Positions 48,401 to 62,945 of a DNA stretch of 64,000 nucleotides are shown piece after piece. Source of the stretch: Ascaris suum (lineage: Eukaryota; Nematoda; Chromadorea; Rhabditida; Ascarididae); the NCBI GenBank assembly GCA_013433145.1, contig CM024184.1:2852137-2916136 (forward strand). Reading direction: 5' to 3'. The position numbers were made by a program, and so were the translations under genes. The notes beneath the pieces were generated by a model. The model had not been told where the DNA came from, did not search any database, and was given only the letters and a program-made list of their open reading frames with translations. How positions within the stretch are numbered: position 1 is the first letter of the stretch; the number at the start of each line of letters is the position of its first letter.

Positions 48401-51400
48401 GAAATTGTTTGCAATTTCATTCAAAGATATTCGTATATTGCTGTAATTATTTATCCTCTCGAATATGCAACAAAACCACTGTAAACTGTTGTAGACCAAG
48501 TCTCTTTTGTTCGTTGTTTTGAGATGAGCTCCTTTCACTAAACTCTTCTAGGTTTTGATGCATAACGCAACAACATGAAGAGTGCATCAATACAGCTATA
48601 TTTTCTAAACATGGCCCAATCTTCTTTGATTAGAACAAAAATAAATTCATTTGGAAGTATTTCATCCGCCTTGCAAATAAATAAATAAATAAATAAAATG
48701 AATCAAGAAAGCACATCAGGCCATTAGTTGGATCGACTGCAAAAAGCGCATATCGTGCCATCTTATCCGGCATTTATTTTTGCATTCGTTTGCTTGCTCA
48801 TTATAGTGATGCTCGATGTAACTTATTCATCTATGCTCCATCAAAGAATATTTGTTATTTTAAAGGTCATAATTCGAGAACTAATTCGATAAAGAAACAT
48901 CGAATAAAAACCACATAAAAAATATCTGGAAAGAAGATATTCTGGTAAGTGATGATGGGTAAATCGGTGGGAAATATTCCTTGCGAAATAATTCTTTCAA
49001 GAATTGAACTCAAAATTGTGATAAAAAAATAGAAATCAAGAATGGAAGTCGAAATCAAAAATGCAAAAATATATTCAAATTTATCGATTGCCAAAATTTC
49101 AATGCAAATTTATGATTTAAAAAACCTTTTTTGCAAAAGAGATTTTTCAAAATTATTGAAAAAAATCGCTAAATTTTTATGCAAACCAGCATCTCATTGA
49201 GTTGAAACTATGGCGAAACGCTTTCTGCAGATAAAATTTCTGTTCAACTTAATTGCCTCGTTAACTGAATTAATAAATTTTCACCTGTAATCTTTTTTTC
49301 GATATATATTAAAGAATTCCGAACTTTATCAAAAAAAAAAGACGGAACAACTAGATCACTGGATGATTAGCTAAGACCTACATAAAAGGACTTGTTCAAC
49401 TCATCAATCCATGGATGCCTTTGTTATCGAAGTATTTGCACGCTGAATCACTCTTTGATCAGTGATAAGCTTGTTTTGCCATCATACCTTATCAATTCAT
49501 ACCGCTCATTTAATAGCATAATTAATTAGATATAATCACTTTCTTTATGAGCCTATCCTTCGAGAACAACTTTTGAATTGGAATTTCAACACGAATTTAC
49601 TTACAATTTACTCATGAAAATCACCATCGATTTTCTTTTACTTTATGGCGAGTTCAGGTGATCTGAAGGTTCAGCTCGAACTTTTTGTTGTTATCACTGA
49701 TTTGCAGCTATCAGCTAATTGATTTGCAAATATCTATTATCCTTGCCTGCAAAATAAAAAAATCTCTAAATTTTAAGGCACAAACACTTATTATTTTTTA
49801 CGAATTTTATTGTGAAATTACCCAACATTAAGCATCCTTCTCATTATTTTCTTCATTAAATTATGTGATCGATTGAAATATTATGTGCTAAAACGATTAC
49901 CGAGGTAATAGTTGCGAGAGCAGATTATCGGCTCTTTTATTCGCCTCTTCCAACATACCAGTTCGTTCCTGCACTAATTTTTCCAAGTTGTTTGCATACT
50001 GCTCCATTAAACGCATCATCTGATCAACGAGACTTCCTTTACTGAAAACAGCGTAGTTAAATCTTATTTCGCTCCTATCGTTGAGGTCAATCTATTCTCG
50101 TGAAATCCTTTGCGCTCTAATTCTAGGACAGATTCTATACTGAGATGTAATTCAAATATTTCGATGATAGATGAAGATGAACATAGACGTCACTAACACT
50201 TTGAGATAAGTTTCTGTACAGAGTCGTACTCTACGGATTGATGGACGTGCATCAGGATTCTCGCTCCAACAATCGAGCAGCAATGACATCAGATCAGGGT
50301 TCATATTCTCGCGATTCTGGATTGATGGTCGCACCGTTCGGCTTCCATCTCGAATATACTCCACTAATTCTGTAATCCACAAGAAATTTAATTCTATCGC
50401 CATCGTTTATGATGGAGTGGGGAATACAATCTTACGAAGGTTAATGACGAATGAATTTCAATGAATCCACCGGGATTTTTTGCATGAAAAATTAGCAATT
50501 TCATTAATAATTTTGAAATTACAATTAAAATTTAGAGCATCAAAATTTTCAAGTTTTCAGGCTTTGTAGTATCAAAATAAAATTAGCTTTTAAAACATTT
50601 TTAGGAACTCGGCAAGTGAACGAAGTGAGTCGAATGCCCCGAAGCATTCGTATATTCGCCCACTGTTTTCACTTACATTTAAAATTATGGTACAGCCTCA
50701 TATATGAAACTATTTTTTAAAAGATGAACTGCATAAAGCTTTTATTGCTTTCAATCTGCTTCTCCGCACATTAATATTTACATATTATTTTAATTTATCT
50801 CTTTTTTTCACTCAAGAAAATCTGAGTGCCGCTTAATCAATGAAAATTATCCAACTGGATCGCGATTTATTAGAAAATAAAGCTGCTCTCCGCTAACTTT
50901 TAGCGTCTGCTTCAGCGAAATTTTATCGGAATACTATCATCTATGCCAAAATATAAAGTATTCAAATTCTTTCATATTATTACTCAATCATTAAGCCTAA
51001 AAAGTAATCGAATTACTAATTTCTCATTCTCATCTCGTGTTAATTGTTATCCGTGGGACATCTTCATCATTAACTACAATATTCACCTTCCACTTCAAGA
51101 TATTCTTGTTCCACAATTGGAAAGTATTCACAGCATTGCATCAATTGCAGCAATTATTGTCGCATTTCAATCTCGAGAGAAATTTATTTATGCCTCAATA
51201 TTCATTAAAAATATAGAAATTATTATGCCTATCATATCAACAACGATATGCTAATCGAAATACACCATCATAGACCATAAAATCTGAACGTCCTCCTTTA
51301 AAATAATTACCCATCATAAAAATTTTTCATTGCATGAGTTTACCTCAACGGGTGGGCAAAGTTTGTGCGGGAATATTTTTTGGAAATCTCTCTCCCTCTC

Positions 51401-54400
51401 ATCAAATACCATAACAATTTTAAGAATTTATGAGCACTTAGGCTCTATGATATGAGCGATATAATCTATCGAAGCTTTAATATCGATAAATTTGTCTTGA
51501 TAGTGCAAGAAAGTCGCCTTGAAAAATGGGAACATCATGTAATGGGTTTTTGCATACAAGTATGCTGAATGTAAGCCGATTATAGAAGCATTTAATCGGC
51601 TTTTGAATTCAGAACGTCGTAAAATGATCTTGGAATACTGGAAAAAGTAAGCGTAATTAACTAATAGGTATGGAAGCCGATTTTTTTAATCGGCTTTCCG
51701 ATGCACAATCCACAAATTTCCATCGCCGTTAAATAATTGATAAAGATTACTGCACGCTATTAGTGAAGAAGCCGAATGCAACGAAAATAAATCAACCCCA
51801 TTTTGTGAATAGCTTCACAAGCTCATAATAATCAAAAGTATTCAAAAATTCAGCGGGTTTATTCGATTATAAATCCAGTTCGTCTTAAATATCTCAATAC
51901 CTTCCATTCCTTCCCATACCCTTCCCATTCCTTAAGTTCGGGAAATCTGAAAGGAACTTCGAAATGATTTGATGAAAAAAGTGTTAAGAAATTATACGCG
52001 AATTTAAATAAAATGCTTGACATTTAAAAAATTGCCTTTAATTATTTTGCATTTTATTACTGCCGAATTATAACATTGGTTAAAAGCGATAAAAGCATAT
52101 TAATATCATAGTAAATGGAATAAAATGAATGAATTTGTGAAATTCAATACCGGTAATATCGGTTTTATCCGGATAGGGCAATGAACGAAAGAGAATCTCG
52201 TACATAACCATCCCGAATCCATAGATATCACCTGCTTGCCTTTTCTCGATTGATTGTTTCATCCAGGATTTTTCCACACCACGCCGACGATTTGCCTCAC
52301 TCATTTTCAACATTTCCGGTGCACAATATAACACACCTTCAATAAAAATCAATTTTGAATCATTTTCTGGAACATTCGGAATACTATTCAAGGAATGAAG
52401 TTACGAACGGAACTCAGTTTATAAAAACTGAAAAAGAATAAAGCAAAAAGTAATGAACATAGATATTGCGAGAGATGAAGAGAGACGTACTGGGCTGATT
52501 TTTTTCTAATATTTAGGCTGGTTAAGGTGACCTAAAAAGTTATACTGCTATATAAGCTTAGAAGTAACGTTGGAAAAGTTAAATCAAAAGTAACACTTGA
52601 AAAACTCAAAAAACTTTCTAGAAAGCATTTAAAAAATACGAGCTTAAACGCAAACTTTGCTGAAACTTTTTCGTCTCTAATAAACGAGGTGATGCAGAAA
52701 AAGACGCTGCGTTACAGCTTATTCATGACACCACCACACGGTTCACGTTGATCAAGATGGTACTGACATTCCAAGGCAAAAGAAATGCTCCTATCACAAA
52801 CATTTGCGAATATGCAAATCTCTCGTCGATTCGATCGGATTTTTCGATTCTCTCCAAGTTGCAGCTTCTTTTTCCGCCCAAAAATTAAGCATATCGAATT
52901 TAAATCAAAATAAACAAACTGGTTTTTTGTTGTGCTCCACTTGTTTCGATATCCTCGCCATCGGTGCCCTCTTTGAGTGTCTCGACTGAGATCATTCCCA
53001 TTTTTTGCCATCTTTCAAGCGGTTCAGCAATTCCATAATCGGTTAATCGCACCGCCCAATTTCGATCGATAAGACAAGACCAAGGTGTTAAAGAACCATG
53101 ACAACCAATTGGTGAAGCATGTAAATATTCCAATCCCTAAAAATTATTGTCAACAAAATGGACTATGAAGGAAGAACTTATAATTTCAGCAAACAACAAC
53201 TGCTAAAAGGTAAGTGAACAATTACAGGTAAATATTTATGACTGTAACGATGATATTAGGAATCGCTGATTAAGCAATCTATAATAATCTTATAGTTAAT
53301 CGTCTATAGCCATAAATAAAACCCATCGAATGGTTCTTTTAAACATTAAAAATATATGTTTGGATTTTCCTAAAACTACTGAAATAAACTGACGTTATTT
53401 CACTTCATCACTAAATTAATTGAGGTTTCTAATGAACAAAGCGATTCAATACGTTTAATTGAGCAATAAAATGATAACCGACTGATCGTATTCCGGTCGG
53501 AAACCGAAATTTCGGTCGTTTTTTTTTACCCCTCTGCATTCAATTTAGATTTATTGGTTAGAGCGAATTTTGATTTTCATCCGGAAATGTTTTGATTGGT
53601 TGCTATGACTGTATAGGGCAGAAGTTAAGGGGGAACCTTTGCTAAAACAGTCGAAAATATTTGCTATTATCAATACCTACTTCAAAAATTTAACAAACTT
53701 TTTAATGAAAATATTAACTAATTATTGAACCTATTATGCTATATTGCTATTTTTTGCGTTGTCTATTTCATTCTTGCAGTTCAATCTATCATATAACTTG
53801 TGACCTCTATTCTACAGATAAAATACTGCCATTATTGTTAGAATTCCTAGGAATAATCAACTAGATTTTTCACTTCTATAAATCGATGTGATCATTGACC
53901 GTTGATACCTCAGCTTTTAGCATCATCTGCTTCGATTGCTGTTATGATCGAACAAATGGCGATATGTTACTTAAAAGCAATTATCAAAGATGAGACGACA
54001 ATAAATACAGAAAATGTGATTTTATGAAACAAACGGGGCTTGGTAATATGGGAACATCTGTTAAATTGGCAAATAATAATAGCTGAAAGAATTAAAAATT
54101 ATGAGGGATGATCCGTGCTTTTGCTATTGAGCGCAATTTACTTAGACGGGAATAGGAAATAAATCTACTCGTGAAAGATATGTAAAGCTGTTGCGATTTC
54201 AACAACCGTCAGGGATGTCTATATTCAACAATCTACCTATACCACGCCTACTCTTGCTTCCTTCAGTCTCCCCTCGCCTAATCGCTAGTGTTGATGAGGT
54301 TCCTTTTACATTTGATGCTATAAAAAATCAATAATAAAAAATCGATATGTATATACATTTTTTCAATAATTGGTGACTTCTTGATAAGAATGCTCCATAC

Positions 54401-57400
54401 GTTGGACTTGCAAAATGGGTTTACTATAATTGATAACATTATAACGAATCTCATATACAATTAAGTATGCGATTCGTTAAAAGTCAAGTAGTACTGTGAG
54501 TTAAACTAGCAGTGCTCTACAGCGAAGATCGATTCATCAAAAAAAAAAAAACTATGGGTGGGAAAAAGGTTTCTCTATAGAGCCATAATTTTCATAAAAT
54601 TTTTTACAGAGAATTTGAAAATGATAGAAAAAAAATGATGAAAACTAACAAGGGTGATATCCCTAGCAAATGCACCATGAAATTGCGCATCCAATACGAT
54701 CTGATGATTATATATAATATCCTGAAAGAATAAACACAATAATCGATGTTTGCTTTTAGTCGATGCTTTAGACGATTAAATCAATATATTGCGAGAAGAA
54801 TTTCATTGTTATGCGTGTTATTTACTAAAAACTTAAATTGTTGCATTGCATTTCAGCGTAATTTTTCAACTAGAAGAAGAGCAAAAAAAAATCTCACTAA
54901 TCCTTGAGATTGACTACCCCTTCATAGAAAGGCGTCCTCTATCAATGCAAAAATTTAGAGCGCATTCAACCAACTAAACTACATATCGATGCGGAACTTC
55001 CGGGCAAAAATAACGCTGCAAGAAATTCCGCTAAGATCGGATCCGGTGGTTTAATTTCGTCAACGATCGAAACGCTTCCGAGAAAACTGTGAGATATACC
55101 GAGCAAAAGTGAAAAAAGCTTGCTTACATTCACGAGAAAGTAGTTCACTTTTACACTTATGAACCTTACATAACGTTGTTAAGTCTGTCAAAATCAATTC
55201 CCCATCCTCACGCTCCCCTTTCTTCCCTTCCCACAACATCAATGACGTCTCTTCTTCATCGGGAAACTCTTCTAAATATCGGAAAATTAGAGCGCCGGGG
55301 GTTTTATTTGAGGTTCTACAGTAACTATGTGTTCGTTATGAAATGAGCAAAAAAGGCGCTTCCCTATCGACTAATTTGTTTTCAAAGCACTCGGAGCTAT
55401 TTTTTATGAGTAATATTTCTTAACTTAATAGTTTGGAAATATTTGAATGATAATTTATCGTTTATAATTCCCTTCCCAACCTCGTCGTTCCTCTCCTTCC
55501 CCCCTCCCCTCCCCTCATATGCCAACTAAAGAGTGCTCCTCCCGTACATACAGATTAATGACTGCCCATTAATTACGACTGCTTAGGGCTGCAAATGTTG
55601 TTAAAGTGTTAGAAAAGAGGGGAATATGGCAGAGCCCTCTCCCCATAGGTTTTTCTGGAGAACGCACCTTCTTTCGAAAGTTGCGAACGCTTTTAGATCC
55701 CCCTATATCACCTGCTAACAAATAATTTATAGACTATAAAGTATCTGTGCGCACAGCTCTTAAAGACTCAAAAATTTAACAATACAATCTATATTAACTT
55801 TCATAGTGGCGTTGAAATCATTATCGATAATATTATCACTGAAAAAAATCTATTGATAAGATCAGTGATGATTAGAAAGTTGTTGAAATATGTATAATTT
55901 TGTGAACGCTCCAATTAAATGTACAACTTGACCTGTAGCGTTCCTCTCGAGCAGAATTTCCACAATAAAAGCATTTCATCTTTCTCATTGAAAGCCATTC
56001 CAATAAACGGATTGAGATTATCATGGACCGCTTGTTTGATCTAGAAGCAATAAAAGTTTGAGGCCAATTTTACTAGATAAGATAAAAATATTTGCCAAGA
56101 ATTTCACTAATCAACACTAGATGATGAGAAATAAATAAAAACGAGATTGCCTGTCACTTCTCTCTACTTGAAAAAAATTTTTGGACTTTGTACAAATACT
56201 TTATTTACTAATAGTTATTCTCGCAAATGCGTCAAATATGAGATAAAAAATTCCAAATGAGAACATTTCTCAAAAAAAAAAAAAATGATAAAAGATGCGA
56301 GGAATTTCTGCAGGCGCTAAAGGTGAAGAAAAGGAGAAATGAAAACGGAAATAAGGCTACCTGTGTAAGCATTTTCATATCATCTCTACTAAATGCAATT
56401 GGACGTCTCTGAGGATAGGCATGGAATGATGCTTGTGTATTAGTGCCAACTACCGCAGTGTGTTTCGTGAATGCACTCATACTGCTCATCTTTGTACGTG
56501 TCGAACCCAATGACAACTAAAATACAGCATTATTTTTTACGAAATAATTCCTGAAAGCCATTAAAAATTGTTGCGAAATAAAAAAATAAAGCTGAAATTT
56601 TTAATAGTGTTTCCGATTGTTTCAAAGAAGGAAAGAATCCTCCTCATTAATTCTTTCTTCCATGAAAAAAAAAGTGATCTGACATATAAAAACAGGTGCA
56701 ATGAAATTTACAGCATATTTAATAATTATGGAATATGAGGAAGGTCTATTTTGGCTAACTGTAAAGGTGGCTGATTACTAAATAGACCAATATGCAAGCG
56801 AAAATATATTTGTTTAGGCGAGAGTTAATCATCAGAGAAGTAATAAGCCTAGCTCGAAATCCCTTTTGAAGCAATTCTGAACGAATCATTCGACTATCCA
56901 CCTCTTTTACAAATTAATATTAAAATAGAGCGAAGTTGATTTATTACAAATATATTTCTGATGTGAATATTTTACGGCTTACTTCCATTGTGAAAATTTG
57001 CATAAAAAATTTGAAAACACAATATAAGAGAGATTCAGGCAACTTTCCAAAAAGCTTTATGAAGTGGACAGTGGTCATCGTCTTAGCATAAAGTGAATAT
57101 CCTCATTTGGCGTAGAGGAAACTCATTGATTAAGTGGACGTATCTTTGAAAAAAATATGGCAACTGAATCCTCTATTCAATATATTTTCAAATCGATATC
57201 GGAAGAAAAATATAGGAGAATTTTTTTTTTTTGAAGAACAATTACGAATTGATTTTTAGATTCAATACAAATATTCAGTACAATATAATTCAGTATAAAA
57301 TTTCAATACAATGATAATGATTTAAAACAATTATAATTATTAAATATTTTCGGAAGAGAATGTTGAGAGAATTATTAAAGCAAATCAACGAACCATTGAT

Positions 57401-60400
57401 TTCATCTCATCGTCTGTAAGAATACGCATATCATCACGGTAAACCCTCCAAGGTGTCTTTGCGAGCGCTTGATTCTCACTGCAAACACTCTCAACATAAA
57501 GAGAGAACACTTTCAACAAAACACACATGCTTGCAACTGGTTTCATATCAACCTAGCCTAGCTCTCCTATTCAATAATATAGTTGCATTTCAGATTAACT
57601 TAACATGGCTATTGCGTTCAGAAAAAAAAAAATCTAATCTGCAATACCTATTGTATTTCTTTTACAATTTTACTGCAATCCCTCTTTGCAATATTACTTC
57701 TCTCAGCAATTATTTGCACATATAGAAGAAAACAAAAATCAGCATTTTCTTATCGTTCGTCAAGATCAACGCTTCTAACATCTCTTCTCCAAAATCCTCT
57801 TTTTTTTGGATAATTTCCACAATTTAATGAGGAGGATAGGAAAATTTATGTGGTTTTATAACAACGACGGAGTTATACTCCTTTTTGATAACGTATATCA
57901 ATGATATTTTCCCTTCTCAAATAGGATTTCAGAGAACTTTTTTTAAGTTTAGAAATTATTCTTTCACTACTTTGCGTTATTTTTTAATGTGTCACAAATG
58001 CAATCAGTTGCTTCACTGAGCGCTTCCACTAATGGGTTATTATCAGTCAGTGCGATTAGCAGTTCTCTTCCATTAAATTATGTATACAGCAAAAACTTCG
58101 ATGAAACGATAACCACATAATCAAAGCCAAAGTCGTCGGCACGGCAATGAAATCATGCACATCTTCGGGCATGCCACTCATTCAGTGGCAACTCTCTCCC
58201 CCTCTCCGCTGAGTCAACGAAATGATCGGTTTTTTAACTGAACTCAAATTCGAATATAATACCAGTATCGATGAAGTAGGCATGCGGAAATGATAACCAT
58301 AATGGCAACAACGACCGCACTTCCGGCAGCAATAATTGGCGTATAATCGCAACGTTCATTACGGTAGCCACAGATCGGTTCATCAGGAGGTGCTTGACCA
58401 TCCGGAGATGGCCAAAAACCTGTCACAAGATCCGTCATCGTCTGCAATCCAGTTATATCAGTGTATCATAAATTATGTGCAAACCAAACAGATTCCACAG
58501 TATTTTTTAAAGGTTTTAGAATTATCTTATGTTATGCTTCGTAACTGATAAAAGGCAAACGGCAAATAACAATAGAATGTGTCATACCTAATGCTGTCCA
58601 TCTTCATACTTACTTAAGTTCCATTATAATCTAGCCTTGCAATATGCGGTGCACGAAGTTTTCGCGTCGGGAGTCAGTGAATTTAGCATATGGACATGCA
58701 AACAGCGTTTTGATAATACTGCCAACGTTATTTAGAGTCATAAATTGAACATTTTTTAAAAAAAATCAATCGATTCAATATCAATTCAATATCATTCGCA
58801 ATATCAATTTCTTTGTCAGCATTTCCGTGCTATATTTTATATTTGGAAGAAAATAAGGTTGATCAAACACTTATACTTTGAGCCTAGAGTGCGTTTTCAA
58901 CAAAAACGGCTCCTCAAGAACAAATAAATCGTAAAGTATCCAGATGCTTCTTTTATAATGAAAGTTGAAATCGATTGTCTAGCGAACTTTTTCACAGAGT
59001 TGTTCAATATCTATGTGTGCAAATTCTAAAGAGATATAAAGAAGTCAATATGTGCATATCTGTCCATTTGTGATCGGGCGAAAGTGTCCTCGGCGCCGAA
59101 ACGTTTTATCGCCAAAATGGTGACCGCAAGTTGGCTGCGCCAAAATGCGTTGCGTCAAGTGACACATTGCAAAACAAAGAACCGTATACGAAAGCATAAT
59201 GAACGCATAGTAATCACACATAAATATATAATTGTTGTTCAAATTCATAGCGAACTAACGGTGATGATTCAATGGAAGGTAATTAGAAGATAGGAAAATA
59301 CTTAATTCATAACCTTCGCCTTGTTTGTCCTGTGACCAGCTACGGTATTATTTTTAATTCTATCCCTCTACCGCATCCTCCTCCTCTGCCATTCCAACCG
59401 CAAGCTTTCATTACACTGAGATAAATATAGTCTAAATACCAGATCATAGCATCCACTGTGATTCTTGAGTCCATCGCATTTCGATAATAAAAGTGGTTCC
59501 ATTTCAATAAGTTTTGTTGGCGTATCACGATTCATTTGAACCAAAAATGCTAAAATATCACCCACGAATTAAAGAAACAATAGAATATCAGTTAAGAAAT
59601 ACGTTTTTTTTTGCATCGCCATAATATTCTAAATCGGTTTTGACGAATAGTTTTTTCCGCTCAAATGTTTTCACAAACGATCCAGCCTCGCGCTAATCTA
59701 GCTTCAACGAGATAGAGATAAATTTAAATTAGTATTCGTGGCGCATAAATTCGATTTGTTTTTAGAATATTGTTAAATTCTACCACCATTTAAGCTCGTC
59801 GATGTCTCTATGTATTGATAAGTGTCAATGCTTATGCCAATGAATCAATATAGGACAAGCTCGATATCTGAGTTTTGAATATTCAAGAAATTGAATAACA
59901 AAAGAAAAACATTTAAAGCACTGGAATAAATCAAGCGATGAGTGTATAATCTACCAGCATAAAAAGGTGCTCGTTCTGCAATATCGTCCATCATTACAAT
60001 GCCCGATGAGATGCCCGCTGCACTGACCAGACCTAAAATTTAAAAAAATAAAATAAAATAAAACCTCTGACAATTTATTTTAAATAGTTTTACTTCTTTC
60101 AAAGTGTTTCTCACTAATTCACTCATAAAAGGAGTTTTTTTTTTGCTAAAGTGAACAATGGTATGATGCTGTGGATTTTAAATGAATGCGGAGACCATAA
60201 CTTTGTTGTATATATCTGAAGCGTGGAGGGGGAGGGAGGGGAGGTAAATCTACGGCGTTAACTTCTTCCACTAAGTCTCTCACCAAGCTTTTCATTGATC
60301 GCTTCCTATCTGATGGTCACTATCACATCAATGCAATTACTTCACTTGTGTTACCAAAAATATATTGCATGTACTATAAAATGTACACGTACATGTTCCA

Positions 60401-62945
60401 TTACAAACACTCCCTTGCAGTCATCCGAAATGCAAATTCATCTCTCTAGTCACCTACTCCCCCCCCCCCTCCCCTTCTCCTCCTCCCTCCCTCTCTCATG
60501 GTCAAAATACGTAAAATCATTAGTGGTCAAAGTGCTTTTACTATCCATACTGCAGTAGACGAAATCCTAATAAACGAAGTGACAACCGGCTGTCCATAAA
60601 TAGACCTATACCATGAGCATCGCCATCATAATTCATCACTTCATCAGCATCCCCTTCAGCCTTATTGCTGCAAACAAAATCTCTGCCTTGAGAGAAACAC
60701 TCTTCCCGGTTCAGCTTCAACAATTCTTGATATTGGAACAAGAAAAAATGTACCAGGAAATGACATGCGTCGCATTTCAGTCCACACATATTTTCCATTA
60801 GTGACAATTTCAGTTTTCAATGTCTCATTTAGTGCGCGTCGTGCGGCCATAGCATATAATTTCAATGCGTCATATAAGTGGATATAACCATACAAATCTG
60901 TCTGGAAAAAAATTCACTTCAACTGCAGTAAAAATTTGCAAAGAAAAGTGTTGTTTTGTAGTGATATGATGGCAGTATGCAGCATGACAATGTGTTTTCC
61001 TATTGTTCATCATGCAGTGATATGATGGCGGTACAAGCGTGGCACAAATTGGATATGCATTCGATTCTTCACTCGTATAGACAAGTAGAGCTGTTTATAG
61101 CTAACAAATAAAACAGTGTTGTACTTTCGATTCCCAAAGTTGCGTCAACTAACATCATAGAACTTAGTGAAACTTCACGAACTTTGATCACTCTCATTTG
61201 CATATAGCACTGCTAATTGTTAATCATTTTGATAACCGGCAGGTCGAAGAGGTCCATAGCTGACATTTTCGTTGAAGTTGACGTAGGCCAAAGCAAACAG
61301 GTGGATGGGGGAGAGAGGGGAAAGATGTATTTGATTAAGTAATAAAAATTCACAGTCATTTCCTATAAGATGCGAAATTACATACCGCATTTTGAGCGTT
61401 TATAAAGCGACTCGAATAAATTAACTTTCGCCGAAAAATTATTTCCCTCTACATGTGCCTTCAACCGTATGAAGAATATCTTTGGTTTGCAAATTGCCAT
61501 CAATGAATACACATTTATAAAACAAGTAGTCTGACCCTAGTCCTTGACCTACGAAGAAGTTCTTGACCTTTGAGGAATTGACCTATGAAGAAGTTCTTGA
61601 CGGATGAAAAGTAAAATTAATGCGCTTGTATTCGTCTCAATTAAACATTTGTGCATTATTGATGATTAATTTTTGTAATGTAGAATCTCCATTCCATTAA
61701 TTTCATATCAAATTGCAAAAAGATCGGAATTTCTCTCTTGTTTTCAATGAAAAAAAAAAGAAATCTTGATATTCACCATTACATTTTATTTTTCTCGGAA
61801 ATACAACCATTAATCATTAAAGCTTAGCTGGTAATTTAAGCGCCTTCAATATCTGTGGATTACTTTATGATAGTACTAATATTTCTAACTTATTTCCTAA
61901 ACATTCAAAAACAATGCCTTCACATCTTGCGACCTTTTGAAGAGAGAGGATAAAGTATCAATAATGTTTCGTCCAAAACCTTAGTTACATCATAACATTC
62001 ATGAATGACCTGATAAAAGTATTACTTATATTTTACTCATTGCCTAAATCTTAAAGATGAGCTGTTCCATATCGTGACCGGAAACTATTATATGCAACGA
62101 TCGGTTGAAGATGAAGAATTGCTTCCGATGAAGCTCAAACAAGCTTTCCAAGCTCCGAAGGATACTTTGAAAAACTTTAAAGAGCAAACAAAAAAATCAT
62201 AGCGTTTAAAAAAAAATTCTACAATTGTTGCATATTCTATCAGAAAAACGCATGAATAACTACCAAATCGAGATCGTCGACAGTAAGTCCGCTTGCTTCG
62301 ATACGTTCTTTGAATGGCGTCACAAGGGTGTCATCGAATCCATTCACGTCATCCACCTTAATATGATCTCCAAAGCTATATTTCTGACAGTTTACTATCA
62401 ACGATATATGAAAGACAATAAAGCAAAGAAGTGGGATCAAAATAATATTTTATATTCTCGTTTATCGTATAATTTAGCGATCAATGAAATAAACCCCAAA
62501 CGCGAAATAGGAACCTTCTTTAGTAAACCTAATTGTGAGGTGACATCACATATTATCGAATTCATAGGCACATTACATTTACATCTCTTTTGATTATAAA
62601 TTCATATTCGATTCTCCGTTTATTCATATCTTTGATTGTTAATTTGCACATTAAAATAAATAAATTTTTGGTATTCAAATAACCATCTCAGCATTGTTTT
62701 TGTTTTTGTGCGTTTAGCTAAAATTATTCTAATTAATTCACTCACAATAATCGTATTCGCAAAGAGCTCCTTAATATTTTGTAGCACTTGGCCATCACCA
62801 CCAATCCATGGCGACTTATCTTTCTTTTCAGTTTGTAGCCATGGCAATAAATATACATAATCGTTCGTATTCATACCCACATTATGAATCGCTTGCAGAA
62901 ATTCTTTCGTCATTTCACGTGTCGATGAAAATATGCAAACAATAA
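42455..62945 (-). CDS. gcy-28: Receptor-type guanylyl cyclase, GCY-28-like (5' incomplete)
   Basis: Membrane receptor making cGMP from GTP. Resolved exons, 5' to 3': 62945-62746, 62356-62264, 60901-60754, 60725-60606, 60032-59955, 59549-59440, 58441-58263, 57478-57394, 56516-56361, 56040-55933, 54721-54650, 53136-52920, 52336-52151, 50369-50198, 50041-49901, 47992-47918, 46949-46832, 45718-45614, 44693-44562, 43772-43641, 42559-42455. They are in phase for 909 residues. Order: ANF-receptor ectodomain ([48 protein letters not shown]); one membrane helix (about residues 282-305); kinase-homology domain with [16 protein letters not shown] and DYG, lacking the catalytic Asp and so a pseudokinase; coiled-coil linker ([20 protein letters not shown]); class III cyclase domain with metal-binding [15 protein letters not shown] and [16 protein letters not shown]. 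The Glu and Cys of the last two motifs mark GTP specificity. The start of exon 62356 and the 28-nt gap at 60726-60753 are uncertain. The N-terminal ectodomain lobe is not identified in the window. Confidence 0.93.
48741..48770 (+). repeat. Dispersed 45-bp element, copy 8
   Basis: AAAAAGCGCATATCGTGCC then ATCTTATCCGG. It lies in a guanylyl cyclase intron, opposite to the gene's strand. Confidence 0.7.
60726..60753 (-). other. 28-nt intron-like gap in the guanylyl cyclase
   Basis: Between exon ends at 60754 and 60725 the minus strand shows G|GTACATTTTTT...ATATCAAG|AA. Excision joins RRMSFP to [19 protein letters not shown] in frame. Without it the frame closes downstream. It is either an exceptionally short intron or a frameshift in a poorly conserved part of the ectodomain. 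Confidence 0.4.

Noticed and set aside
62225..62593. 122-codon plus-strand frame
   Set aside because: It is antisense to a guanylyl cyclase exon and its intron; shadow frame without motifs.
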